Source: Pseudomonadota bacterium (GTDB lineage Bacteria; Pseudomonadota; Alphaproteobacteria; Acetobacterales; Acetobacteraceae). From it: a stretch of DNA of 58,900 nt. Position 1 is the first letter of the stretch. Each line of letters begins with the position of its first letter. Below the pieces are notes generated by a model that was not told the DNA's origin, made no database searches, and saw only the letters and a program-made list of their open reading frames with translations. The position numbers were made by a program, and so were the translations under genes. Positions 36,968 to 45,710 of the stretch are shown one piece after another. The DNA lies in contig JAKAWQ010000016.1 of the NCBI GenBank assembly GCA_021816925.1, forward strand, positions 1-58,900, given 5' to 3'.

Positions 36968-38296
36968 TCAGCCGCGAATGGCCCACAGCTCGATCCGGAG
37001 ATTCGGGAAGTCGCCCGAGACGTGGATCGCGAACCCGCCCGAACTCTGCATCTGCTGCCAGTGCGGCGAATTCCGGTCGAGCTCGAAATAGCTCGCCCCT
37101 GCATAGAACGGGATCTGCCGCGGCGCTACCGGCAGCGCCCGGACCGCGATGCCGGGCAGCGCCACATTGACAAGCTCGCGGATCTGCTCGACCGCGCCGA
37201 TCTTCACCTGCGCGGGAAAGAGCCGCCTGAGCGTCTCGGTCGGCATGTCCGACTGCACGGCCAGCACGAAGCTCGACGCCCGCAGAATGCCCCGATCGAC
37301 GATCGGGCCGACGCGCACGCCGTGCCGGCGCTCCTGCAACGGAATCGCAATCGCCGTCTGCTCGATCACCGCCGAGAGCGAGCGGCGCAGATCCGCCACC
37401 ACCGGGGCAAAGCTTCGCTGCAGGTCGTCGTGACGATAGGCAGGATAGGCGTTCGGCCGTCGGCCGGCCTCCGTGAAGGTCGCGAATTCGCCGGCCATCT
37501 GCAGCAGCGTCGCATACAGCTCCTCCGGATGCACGTTCCCCGAATCCGCCCAGTGCGAAAGAAGTTTCTGCCAGCGGTTCACCGATTGCAGCAGCAGGAA
37601 GTCGGCCACCTCCGCCACCCCGCGCGCGCCCGGCTGGGTCAGCCGGCCGGCCAGCGCCTCGCCGCGCTGGTTCAGCATCCCGGCAAGCTCCGTGATGAGC
37701 CCGGCAAGCGGCGCCGCCGCCGCCGCCACCAGCGCCGGCGGAATCCACCGCTCGTCAAGGCTCACCCTGCGATCCGCTCCCACCTCGACGATCCGCGCCA
37801 GCCCGATGCAGCTATAGCCGGACCGATCCTCCGTCTCGATCAGGTAGCGCAGCCCGAGCCGCGCAACGCGCAAACTCGCCGGCTGCGGCGAGGCGGAATG
37901 GGTGTCGTAGGCCTCGAACTCCTTCGCTTCGTAGCGCGCCAAGAGGGCGTCCTGGCTGCGGATCTCGACCGCGCCCGGCTGGCGCAGCGGCACGGCAAGA
38001 AAGACCAGCGCATTGCGCGCCCCCTCCGGCACCTCGAGCGGCGGCGGATGGTCGGCCTCGCCGGGAAGCTGGAAGGGCGTGCCGTCATCGAACACGCCGG
38101 CGGCGGCGGCGAGCGCAAACCGCCCCGTCGCCAGCAGGTCACGGTCGAGCTGCATCTCCGCAAGCCCCCAGGGGTGCGCGCGCAAATGCCCCACCCGCCC
38201 GCGCAGTACGGCCTCGAGCCAGCGGTCCTGCTGCTGGAAGTGCTGGGCGCGCAGGAACATCCCTTCTTCCCACACGACCCGGTTCGTCCATGTCAT
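36968..38296 (-). CDS. tssK: T6SS baseplate-membrane connector TssK (ImpJ)
   Basis: A 442-residue protein, first gene of the tssK-tssL-tssM-tagF-pppA operon. The ATG is preceded by GGGGG. The family N-terminus VVWEEGMFLRAQHFQQQDRWLE, the middle ELLRFLLLQ-like FLLLQSVNRW segment and the C-terminal SSGGFAIHVSGDFPNLRIELWAI block are all present. TssK trimers link the baseplate wedges to TssL and TssM. Full length and intact. Confidence 0.96.
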   Translation of the reverse strand: MTWTNRVVWEEGMFLRAQHFQQQDRWLEAVLRGRVGHLRAHPWGLAEMQLDRDLLATGRFALAAAAGVFDDGTPFQLPGEADHPPPLEVPEGARNALVFLAVPLRQPGAVEIRSQDALLARYEAKEFEAYDTHSASPQPASLRVARLGLRYLIETEDRSGYSCIGLARIVEVGADRRVSLDERWIPPALVAAAAAPLAGLITELAGMLNQRGEALAGRLTQPGARGVAEVADFLLLQSVNRWQKLLSHWADSGNVHPEELYATLLQMAGEFATFTEAGRRPNAYPAYRHDDLQRSFAPVVADLRRSLSAVIEQTAIAIPLQERRHGVRVGPIVDRGILRASSFVLAVQSDMPTETLRRLFPAQVKIGAVEQIRELVNVALPGIAVRALPVAPRQIPFYAGASYFELDRNSPHWQQMQSSGGFAIHVSGDFPNLRIELWAIRG

Positions 38297-38370
38297 GGCG
38301 CCCCCGACACTCCCGGAAATTCAACCGTAACGCGATGAAAGTCCTTTAGCGCATTCCCCGTCCGGCCTCG

Positions 38371-38805
38371 ATGCTGAAATCTGGCGGCCCGCCCCCGCTG
38401 CCGGCCCCGTGCGCCACTTCTCGGTCGCGGCGCCGGCAACCGCAACCCGCTTCGGCGAAGCTATCGGCATCATCCCGCCCCCGCAAGGCCATCGCCGACA
38501 GGCCGTTACCGACAAGGCCGGCAGAGCAGCTCGCGGCGGTCGAATGCGGGCTGGTGGATGTTTACCGGGAGTCGGACCGGGATCCGCTCCGCATTCCCGC
38601 GCGCCGGAACGGCACTCTCGTGGGCCCGATCGACACGCTATCGATTCCCGACACGGTATCAACGGATGAGGCAAGGGCGGTTGCACGAGAGATCATGGCC
38701 CGGGTGCAGGCTGAGACCGACGAGGCCGATCGGCTGCGCGCAGCCGAGGTTACCGAGGCCGTTCGCCTGGCGGTGGAACATGGGGTCGCCAAGGTCGGCG
38801 GCTGA
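38371..38805 (+). CDS. Hypothetical protein of uncertain reality
   Basis: A frame of 144 codons in the 518-bp gap upstream of tssK, on the opposite strand to both flanking operons. The first 55 residues are Arg/Pro/Ala-rich and look non-coding. The part from a GTG at 38554 (84 residues) is more protein-like: charged, with a predicted amphipathic helix (VAREIMARVQAETDEADRL) and mostly G/C third codon positions. No ribosome site stands out. I recognise no family. It could be a small gene, a remnant, or chance. The rest of the gap (38297-38370) should hold the tssK leader. Confidence 0.3.
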   Translation: MLKSGGPPPLPAPCATSRSRRRQPQPASAKLSASSRPRKAIADRPLPTRPAEQLAAVECGLVDVYRESDRDPLRIPARRNGTLVGPIDTLSIPDTVSTDEARAVAREIMARVQAETDEADRLRAAEVTEAVRLAVEHGVAKVGG

Positions 38806-38814
38806 AGGGGTCGG

Positions 38815-39792
38815 CTAGCCGCGCACGTGGCAGGCCACGAGGTGCCCCGGCGCGCCTTCCCTCAGTGCAGGCGCTACCTCGGCACAGCGCGGTTCGGCCA
38901 GCGGGCATCGCGTGCGGAAATGGCACCCCGACGGTGGCCGGATCGGATTCGGCACGTCGCCCCCAAGCACGATCCGCCGGCGCTTCACATTGGGGTCGGG
39001 AATCGGAACCGCCGATAACAGCGCCTCGGTGTACGGATGTCGCGGATTCTGATAAAGTTCCCGCGCCGTCGCGATCTCCACCACACGGCCAAGATACATC
39101 ACGGCGACCCGGTCGCTGATATGCTCGACCACCGATAGGTCGTGCGCAATGAACAGATACGTCAGGCCGAATTTGTCCTGCAGGTCCTCCAGAAGGTTGA
39201 TCACCTGCGCCTGAACGGAGGCATCCAGCGCGGAAACCGGCTCATCGCAGACAATCAGTTTCGGCTCCACCGCAAGCGCGCGGGCGATGCCGATACGCTG
39301 GCGTTGGCCGCCGGAAAACTCGTGCGGGAACCGGTTGAGTTGGTCGGAACGCAGCCCCACCGTCTCCAACAGCTCGACAATCCGATCCTCGCTTTGCCGG
39401 CGAGTCTTCGCCAGGCGATGGATGATCAGCGCCTCCCCGATGATCCCCGCAACAGTATGCCGCGGATTGAGCGACGCGAACGGATCCTGGAAAATGATCT
39501 GCATGTCGCGCCTGAGGCGCCGCAGGCCCTCGCCCTCCAACCGCGTCACGTCATGACCTTGAAACCGGATTTCGCCCGACGTCGGCTCGATCAGCCGCAT
39601 GATGCAGCGGCCCGTCGTCGATTTGCCGCAGCCTGATTCGCCAACCAGGCCGAGCGTTTCACCCCGCTCGATGTCGAGGCTGACGCCGTCCACGGCCCGC
39701 ACACGCTCGATCTCACGAACGAAAAACCCGCCAGTGACCGGGAAATGCTTCCTCAGGTCACGGACGGACAACAGGGGAGATTGATCGGTCAC
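38815..39792 (-). CDS. Peptide ABC transporter ATPase, DppF/OppF type (cluster 2)
   Basis: A 325-residue protein starting at a GTG overlapping the upstream ATPase stop (GTGA). Walker [11 protein letters not shown]-loop [11 protein letters not shown], signature [15 protein letters not shown] and Walker [13 protein letters not shown] are intact. The C-terminal oligopeptide-transporter domain is complete, with the Cys motif [18 protein letters not shown]. In studied Dpp/Opp systems these cysteines can bind an iron-sulfur cluster. It is the last gene of the second peptide operon. Confidence 0.93.
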   Translation of the reverse strand: MTDQSPLLSVRDLRKHFPVTGGFFVREIERVRAVDGVSLDIERGETLGLVGESGCGKSTTGRCIMRLIEPTSGEIRFQGHDVTRLEGEGLRRLRRDMQIIFQDPFASLNPRHTVAGIIGEALIIHRLAKTRRQSEDRIVELLETVGLRSDQLNRFPHEFSGGQRQRIGIARALAVEPKLIVCDEPVSALDASVQAQVINLLEDLQDKFGLTYLFIAHDLSVVEHISDRVAVMYLGRVVEIATARELYQNPRHPYTEALLSAVPIPDPNVKRRRIVLGGDVPNPIRPPSGCHFRTRCPLAEPRCAEVAPALREGAPGHLVACHVRG

Positions 39793-40760
39793 AGGATGCA
39801 GGCCACCTTGTGATCGGGCCCGACACGCCGCAACGGCGGCTCCTCGGCCACGCAGGCGCCGGTGGCGAACGCGCACCGCGCCGCAAAGCGGCAGCCCATC
39901 GGCGGGTTCAGCAAACTCGGCACGGATCCGGGAATCTGTGCCAGCCGCGTCCGATGCTCCGCCTTCACATCGACGCGCGGGATCGCACGGATCAATCCCT
40001 GCGTGTAAGGATGGCGCGGATTGGCGAAAAGCTCCCCGACCGGTGCATCCTCCACCACCTTGCCGGCATACATCACCACCACGCGCTCCGCATTCTCCGC
40101 CACCACGCCCATCGCGTGGGTGATCAGCATGATCGCCATGCCGAAGCGCGCCTTCATGTCGTTCAGCAGATCGAGAATTTGCGCTTGAATCGTGACGTCC
40201 AGCGCAGTGGTTGGCTCGTCTGCGATCAGCAGCTGCGGTCCGCACACCAGCGCCATGGCAATGACCACCCGCTGCCGCATCCCCCCCGAAAACTGGTGCG
40301 GATAGTCGCGAGCCCGCCGCTCCGGATTCGGGATCTGCACCAGCCGCATCATCTGCACGGCGCGCGCCAGCGCCGCCCTCGCGGAAAGCTTCTCATGCGC
40401 GCGCACCGCTTCCGCGATCTGCTCGCCAACCGGATAGACAGGATTGAGCGCCGTCATCGGCTCCTGGAAAACCATGGTGATTTCGCGGGCCCGGATCCGA
40501 TCCATCTCCTTCGGGCCGAGCGGCACGAGGTCACGCCCGCGCCAGATGATCTCCCCGCCCGCGAAGCGGCCGGGCGGCATATCGATCAGCTTGAGCACGC
40601 TGCGCGCGGTGACGGTCTTGCCGCAGCCGGACTCGCCCACAACAGCCAGCGTCTCGCCGCGGCCGACCGCCATGCTCACGCCATCCACGGCGCGCACAAT
40701 GCCGTCGTCGGTCTTGAACCACGTCTTGAGGTCCCGGATTTCCAGCAGCGATTCCGGCAT
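39789..40760 (-). CDS. Peptide ABC transporter ATPase, DppD/OppD type (cluster 2)
   Basis: A 323-residue protein with ATG. Walker [11 protein letters not shown]-loop [11 protein letters not shown], signature [15 protein letters not shown] and Walker [13 protein letters not shown]. The C-terminal Cys motif [15 protein letters not shown] is present. It is separated from the permease gene by a 128-bp gap that holds a short dispersed repeat, the only break in this otherwise tightly packed operon. Confidence 0.93.
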   Translation of the reverse strand: MPESLLEIRDLKTWFKTDDGIVRAVDGVSMAVGRGETLAVVGESGCGKTVTARSVLKLIDMPPGRFAGGEIIWRGRDLVPLGPKEMDRIRAREITMVFQEPMTALNPVYPVGEQIAEAVRAHEKLSARAALARAVQMMRLVQIPNPERRARDYPHQFSGGMRQRVVIAMALVCGPQLLIADEPTTALDVTIQAQILDLLNDMKARFGMAIMLITHAMGVVAENAERVVVMYAGKVVEDAPVGELFANPRHPYTQGLIRAIPRVDVKAEHRTRLAQIPGSVPSLLNPPMGCRFAARCAFATGACVAEEPPLRRVGPDHKVACIL

Positions 40761-40777
40761 GCGGCTGTTCCGCCCTA

Positions 40778-40823
40778 GACCGGCTCACGCTTCGACGGAA
40801 TCTCGGAGCGACCCCAAGCGGCT
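40778..40823. repeat. Short dispersed repeat, copy 1
   Basis: About 46 bp, roughly 80% identical to 51700-51745. The shared core is GGAATCNCGNAGCGANCC followed by CAAGCGG. It lies in the gap between two genes of the second peptide operon. The core has an imperfect internal inverted repeat (GGAATC against GNNCC), as REP-like elements often do. Confidence 0.55.
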
Positions 40824-40888
40824 CCGGCAAGCGTGCGGGTCTGCTCGGGAAAACAACGGAAAGCCCGTTCAGTCGGTCCGGGCACGCC

Positions 40889-41842
40889 CTAAACCACCCT
40901 GCGCGGGTCCAGCGCGTCGCGCAGCCCGTCCCCGATGAAATTGATGGAGAGCACGGTCAGGAAGATCGCGGAGCCCGGAAAGAGCGCCCAGTGCGGCGCA
41001 ACGTCCAGATACTGCTGCGCGTCATACAGCATGCGTCCCCAGGTCGGAAAGTCCGGCGGAAAACCAAGACCAAGGAAGGAAAGCGTCGACTCGGTGATGA
41101 TGGCGTTTGCAACCTCGATCGTGCTCGCGACGATCACCGGTCCGAGCGCGTTGGGCAGGATGTGTTTCACCATCAGCCGCGCGCGCGACGCACCGAGCGC
41201 GCGCGCGGCCTCCACGAATTCCTTCTCGCGCAACGAGAGGAACTGCGCGCGGACCAGCCGTGCGAGAGACATCCAGCGCAGGCCGCCGATCACTACGACG
41301 ATCAGCACGAAAATCCCGCCGCCCTCTCCCAGAGCCGCGCGGAGCGCGTCGCGGAAGAGGTAGATCAGAAGGAGCAGAAGCGGGAGCTGCGGCAGCGCGA
41401 GGAAAAGATCGGTCACCCACATGAGCGCGGCATCGACCCGCCCGCTCGCCATTCCGGAGATCGCGCCGACCGTCACGCCGACGCCTACCGCGACCGCCAT
41501 CGCGGCAACGCCCACGGCGAGCGAAATACGGCCACCGAAGATCATGCGGGCCAGAAGATCCTGACCGAGCTCATCGGTGCCGAAGGGATGCGCAAGACTC
41601 GGACCCTGCAATATCGCGCCGAAGTCGATCTCGCTCATCGAGAGGGGCCAGAGCAGCGGACCGAAGACGATGCCGAATACGATCAGCCCGAGGACGAGGG
41701 CGCTGGCGACCGCGAGCTTGTGCTTGCGGAAGCGCCGCCACGCCTGCAGCTTGAGCGAGACGCGCGGCTCGAGGGCCGTCTCCCGGGCGCGGAGCGCCTG
41801 CGCTCCGTCAGCGGTAAGAGATGCGGGGATCGAGCCAGGCAT
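40889..41842 (-). CDS. Peptide ABC transporter permease, DppC/OppC type (cluster 2)
   Basis: A 317-residue protein. The ATG at 41842 is chosen; a TTG five codons upstream is possible, and neither has a clear ribosome site. Both overlap the preceding permease gene by 35-50 bp, so translation is probably coupled. The N-terminal OppC-N helix LAVASALVLGLIVFGIVF, then HPFGTDELGQDLLARMIFGGR, and the EAA region AARALGASRARLMVKHILPN are present. An unusually Gly/Val-rich first core helix (VAAMAVAVGVGVTVGAI) is notable. Confidence 0.92.
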   Translation of the reverse strand: MPGSIPASLTADGAQALRARETALEPRVSLKLQAWRRFRKHKLAVASALVLGLIVFGIVFGPLLWPLSMSEIDFGAILQGPSLAHPFGTDELGQDLLARMIFGGRISLAVGVAAMAVAVGVGVTVGAISGMASGRVDAALMWVTDLFLALPQLPLLLLLIYLFRDALRAALGEGGGIFVLIVVVIGGLRWMSLARLVRAQFLSLREKEFVEAARALGASRARLMVKHILPNALGPVIVASTIEVANAIITESTLSFLGLGFPPDFPTWGRMLYDAQQYLDVAPHWALFPGSAIFLTVLSINFIGDGLRDALDPRRVV

Positions 41843-42770
41843 AGAGAAGATCGGCAATCAGATTGAAGAGGATGACAAGCACGGCGTACACGAAGGTTAT
41901 CGCCATGACGACGGGCGTGTCGTCCGACAAAATCGACGAGATCAGCAGCGACCCCATCCCGGGGATCCGGAAGATCTGCTCGGTGATGATGGCGCCGCCA
42001 AAGACGATCGGCAGTTGCACCGCCACCAGCGTGACAACCGGGATCAACGCGTTCCGCACCACGTGCCGCGTGATCACCTTGCGCTCGCCGATCCCTTTGG
42101 AGCGCGCCGTCGTCACGTAATCTAGCTTGACGACGTCCAGCACCGACGCCCGCACGTAGCGCACGAGCGCCGCCCCCTGGAAGAGACCGAGCACGGTGAC
42201 CGGCATGATCGACTGGAGAATGTTCTGCCAAAGCCAGTCGAGGCCCTTCGCCGAAAGGCCCGTGCGGAACACGAAGGGCAGCCAGTGCAGCCGGATGCTG
42301 AAAACCAGGATCAGAACCAGGCCGGTGAAAAAGGTCGGCAGCGAAAAGCCGATGAAGGCGAACGTGTTGGCGAGCTTGTCGAACAGCGAATAGGGGCGGG
42401 TCCCTGCCAGCACGCCGACCGGCACCGCAACCAAAACGGCAAGAACCTCGGCAGCGCCGAGAATGGCAAGCGTCAGAGGGAGCCTCTGGAAAATCAGCGT
42501 GGCAACGTTGATCCGGCTGGCAAACGAAAAGCCCCACTCGCCGTGCAGCATGGCGAACAGCCAGTGGAGGTAGCGGAGCCAGATCGGGTCATCGAGACCG
42601 AAGCTGCGGCGCAACTGGGCCACCACGGCGGGCGGCACGTTGGGGTTGGTCAGAAGCTGTCCGAACGGATCGCCCGGCGCCAGAGCGAGAATGGCGTAGA
42701 TGATGATGCTGATGCCGAGCAGGCTCGGGATCGTCATCATCAGCCGCCGCATGATGTAGGCGCGCGACAT
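41808..42770 (-). CDS. Peptide ABC transporter permease, DppB/OppB type (cluster 2)
   Basis: A 320-residue protein. The ATG at 42770 with GAGAG upstream is preferred over a start 15 codons earlier, because the mature family N-terminus MRRLMMTIPSLLGISIIIY follows directly. APGDPFGQLLTNPNVPP, FGLDDPIWLRYLHWL and the EAA region ARSKGIGERKVITRHVVRN are present. It ends in LLYAWLDPRISY, as expected. It pairs with the DppC-type permease. Confidence 0.93.
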   Translation of the reverse strand: MSRAYIMRRLMMTIPSLLGISIIIYAILALAPGDPFGQLLTNPNVPPAVVAQLRRSFGLDDPIWLRYLHWLFAMLHGEWGFSFASRINVATLIFQRLPLTLAILGAAEVLAVLVAVPVGVLAGTRPYSLFDKLANTFAFIGFSLPTFFTGLVLILVFSIRLHWLPFVFRTGLSAKGLDWLWQNILQSIMPVTVLGLFQGAALVRYVRASVLDVVKLDYVTTARSKGIGERKVITRHVVRNALIPVVTLVAVQLPIVFGGAIITEQIFRIPGMGSLLISSILSDDTPVVMAITFVYAVLVILFNLIADLLYAWLDPRISYR

Positions 42771-42848
42771 CTCTCTAACGACTCCGCGAGCGGATCGCCG
42801 GGGCTCGGCGGGCAAACCGCCTGTCGCCCCGGCGTGCCGCTCGCTCCG

Positions 42849-44648
42849 TCAGGTCTTGGTTTCCTTGAACCAGTCCGGCAGATCCCAGGTGTCGGTGTCC
42901 CAGCCGCTGAGCCGCAGCTGGAGGCCGTTGATCACGCCGCTCACCCCTTTCCGGAAGATGAGCGGGATCACCACGACGTTGTCGACGACCAGATCATTGA
43001 GCTTTATGAACATGGCCGCCCGCTTGACGGGATCGAGCTCCGTTGTCGTCTCGGCGTAGATCTTGTCGTATTCCGGGCTTTGCCAGCGCGTGATGTTGCG
43101 CCCTGCCCACCTGTTCGCCTTGCTGGCGACCTGGGTGGAAAGGAACTGCTGCATCCACACGCCGGGATCCGGTTGCGTCGGAAGGGTCTCGTACTCCTGC
43201 AGATCGGCGTAGAACTTGGGATAGGTATCGTTGTTGCCGACGTCCGAGGAGAAGTAGACGGAGGCGAGGACCGCCTTCAGCCTGAGCTCGATGCCGGCCT
43301 TGTGGCAGGATTGCTTGATGATCTCCTGCGTCTCCTGGCGCGGCTGGTTGATCGAGGTCTGGAACAGCCAGGAGAGCTTCTTCCCGTCCTTCTGTCGGAT
43401 TCCGTCCGGCCCCGGCTTCCAGCCGTCCTTTTCCAGAAGATCGACGGCCTTCCGGATGTTGTATTCCCATGAGGTCTTCTTGGAGACGAAGCGCGGCGGT
43501 CCGTTGATGAAGTTCGACGTTGTCAAGCCGGTCCCGCCGTAGATGTATTTCTCGACGCCGCCGCGATCGATCAGAAGCGAAAGCGCCTTTCGCACCACCG
43601 GGTCGCTCAGGGTCGGGTTCTTCGTCTTGATGCTGGAACGCTCGCCGTCCACGACCTTGTTGGGGTCGGTGAAGTTGATCTGGATATGCTCGATGCCCGA
43701 GCCCTCGTCATACTGCAGGTGGCCCTTCCCGCCCGCCTCTATCTTCTTCAGGAGATTCCAAGCGACCTGAAGATTCCAGGCATAGTCGTATTCCCCGGTC
43801 TCCATCACCGCGCGCGCGGCCGAGGTGGCACCGCCGCCGCCTTTCATTTCAACCGCATCGAAGTACGGGCGGTTCGGCTCATGGTAGTCCACGTTGATCA
43901 CGCCTTGTACGACATCCCCTGGCGTGAAGCTCTTGAACTTGTAAGGACCCGTCCCCACCGGTTTCAGGTTCCAGGGCGCTTGCCGTGATTTCGCGCCGAT
44001 ATAGGGTGCGAAAAGGTGCTTCGGGATGAGCAGGCCGGTGGCGCCCACGAACGCACTGCCCCAGAACGGCGTCGGGTTCGCGAACAGGATCTTCACGGTA
44101 TAATCGTCGATTTTCTCGACCGTGATAGTGTTGTAGTAGCCAGCCGTGACCGCCGCGGTCTGCGGGTCCTTCGCGTATTCCCAATTGAACACCACGTCAT
44201 CGGCGGTGAAGGGCTGGCCGTCCTGCCATTTCACGCCCCGCTTGAGCTTCCAGATGACGGATTTGCCGTCCTCGGCGATCCCGCCGTTCTGGACGCTCGG
44301 GACTTCCGCCGCGAGGACGAGTTTCATGTTGCCTTCGGGATCCCAGGCGGCCAGCGGTTCGTAAAAGAGGCGCGACGCATCCTGGTCCTTCGTGCCGGTG
44401 GCAAAATGCGGATTGAGGAGGGTGGGCGCCTCCCACCAGAGCAGTTTCAGCGTCCCCCCGCCGCCGCGTTTGGTCGGCTTGTAATGGAACGCTGCCGGCG
44501 CGGCCATCGCGACCCCGCCGACGGCGAGAAGCTGATTGGCCATCGGCGCGGAGAGGCCCAGAACCGCCATGCGCCGGATGAAACCGCGCCGCGAAAGGCG
44601 CCCGGCCTTCACGCGGTCGATCATGCTTTGGAGTCGGTCTCCGTTCAT
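42849..44648 (-). CDS. Peptide ABC transporter substrate-binding protein (cluster 2)
   Basis: A 599-residue SBP_5 family protein. The ATG at 44648, with a G-run (GGGGGGGG) upstream, is preferred to a start 28 codons earlier. A Tat signal, SRRGFIRRMAVLGL, lies after a 20-residue lead and is followed by cleavage near AMA-AP. Family blocks include LNPHFATGTKDQDASRLFYEPL, WKLKRGVKWQDGQPFTADDVVFNW (in parts) and GTGPYKFKSF. It is only distantly related to the tandem pair in cluster 1, so the two operons did not arise by recent duplication. First gene of its operon. Confidence 0.93.
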   Translation of the reverse strand: MNGDRLQSMIDRVKAGRLSRRGFIRRMAVLGLSAPMANQLLAVGGVAMAAPAAFHYKPTKRGGGGTLKLLWWEAPTLLNPHFATGTKDQDASRLFYEPLAAWDPEGNMKLVLAAEVPSVQNGGIAEDGKSVIWKLKRGVKWQDGQPFTADDVVFNWEYAKDPQTAAVTAGYYNTITVEKIDDYTVKILFANPTPFWGSAFVGATGLLIPKHLFAPYIGAKSRQAPWNLKPVGTGPYKFKSFTPGDVVQGVINVDYHEPNRPYFDAVEMKGGGGATSAARAVMETGEYDYAWNLQVAWNLLKKIEAGGKGHLQYDEGSGIEHIQINFTDPNKVVDGERSSIKTKNPTLSDPVVRKALSLLIDRGGVEKYIYGGTGLTTSNFINGPPRFVSKKTSWEYNIRKAVDLLEKDGWKPGPDGIRQKDGKKLSWLFQTSINQPRQETQEIIKQSCHKAGIELRLKAVLASVYFSSDVGNNDTYPKFYADLQEYETLPTQPDPGVWMQQFLSTQVASKANRWAGRNITRWQSPEYDKIYAETTTELDPVKRAAMFIKLNDLVVDNVVVIPLIFRKGVSGVINGLQLRLSGWDTDTWDLPDWFKETKT

Positions 44649-45161
44649 CTTTTCCCCCCCCGACGTGTACCTTTGAGCACCGGCCCCCGCGGTCGGCGCC
44701 GCGAACAGGGGCGGGACCATAGGCCCGGCCATGCGGAATGGTCAACGCTCCCCTGCTCCTTATGGGTCTTTGTTGTCCGCCATTGAGAGCGCACGCGTTA
44801 TTCGATTTGCTCGCCGGTTGCCGCTATTCTTGCAATTGGTCTCGCTGACTGCTGCCGATACACTAGGCAACGGTGATCCTGATTGCGGTGCTCGGCCTCT
44901 TCGGTGGCACACAACAAACGGGTGTCGCCCATATGGCGATGCTTCACCTGGTCCGTCCGGATGGCTCCAGCATGATCCGCGCGCTCCAAGGACGGTCTCT
45001 GCCTCCAGACATCCGGGCGTTGCACTCAGCCCCGCCGATTCCGGCGCGCGTCGTTTGTTCTCCGCCCACCTGCGCGGCTAGCCCTTCGCCGTCGAGCGGC
45101 TCCGCGGAGCGAACCCGCGCCCGCTCTTTCAGCGCTCGGCCCGCTCCTCCGGGAAAGCCGC
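44649..45161. other. Gap between tssJ and the cluster 2 peptide operon
   Basis: About 510 bp with no supported gene. It is less GC-rich than its surroundings between roughly 44755 and 44900. It should contain the end of the vgrG-tssJ transcript and the promoter of the peptide operon. No strong hairpin with a T-run was seen. Confidence 0.6.
44716..44745 (-). promoter_or_regulatory. Candidate sigma-70 promoter of cluster 2 peptide operon
   Basis: On the minus strand TTGACC (44745-44740) and TATGGT (44721-44716) are 18 bp apart, about 65 bp upstream of the substrate-binding protein ATG. The spacing and boxes fit a sigma-70-type promoter. It was found by eye, without scoring. Confidence 0.4.
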
Positions 45162-45710
45162 TCAGGAACCGCCGCCGGCGAGCGACGCCTTGAGGCCGGA
45201 GATCGTGAGCGTGAGGTTGGTCGGTCCGCTCGCCGCCACCGGCGAGGTCAGGCGCCAGACCGCGTGATCGATTTCCCGGAACAGCACCGCGATGCCCACG
45301 AACCCCGTGCCCTTCTGCAAGGTGCGCGTGATGGTTCGGGTCTGGCCGGGCGTCACCAGAAACTCCTCCGAGGCGAGCGCATCGGCACCGAGCGTCTGCT
45401 GCTTGTGCTCGAGCAACGCAAAAACGTCGGCGCGATCGAAGCGGCTGGTCGCCGTGAGCTGATAAAGCCGGAACGCCACCGGCGCGGCATGCCCCAGCGG
45501 ATCGGGATTCTGATTCGCTCCGCCATGCACGGTCAAGGTCAGCACCGCCGGGGCCGGGGGACCGCTCGCACAGCCTGCCAGCCCGAGCGGCAGCGCGAGC
45601 GCCACGCCGAGGGCGGCACGCCGGCCGATACCCCGATGCGGCAACGCTTGGCTTCCCCGGCTCCGACCATCCGCCGCGACGGCGAACATTCCATTCCGGA
45701 CGCGGATCAT
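45162..45710 (-). CDS. tssJ: T6SS outer-membrane lipoprotein TssJ (SciN)
   Basis: A 182-residue protein, last gene of the vgrG operon, overlapping tagH by ATGA. A long 30-residue basic N-region precedes the hydrophobic stretch and lipobox LAGC (Cys47). The mature domain starts LTLTVHGGANQNPDPLGHAAPVAFRLYQL, matching the transthyretin-like TssJ fold. The FDRADVFALLEH and GIAVLFREIDHAVWR segments follow. TssJ binds the TssM periplasmic domain. The unusually long N-region could mean the true start is Met8. Confidence 0.92.
   Translation of the reverse strand: MIRVRNGMFAVAADGRSRGSQALPHRGIGRRAALGVALALPLGLAGCASGPPAPAVLTLTVHGGANQNPDPLGHAAPVAFRLYQLTATSRFDRADVFALLEHKQQTLGADALASEEFLVTPGQTRTITRTLQKGTGFVGIAVLFREIDHAVWRLTSPVAASGPTNLTLTISGLKASLAGGGS

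Noticed and set aside
23637-44648. Transposon or insertion sequence carrying the peptide operons
   Set aside because: No transposase, integrase, tRNA or flanking terminal inverted repeats were seen around either operon.
44798-45025. 75-codon frame in the tssJ-peptide operon gap
   Set aside because: No ribosome site, no family resemblance, and composition unlike neighbouring genes.
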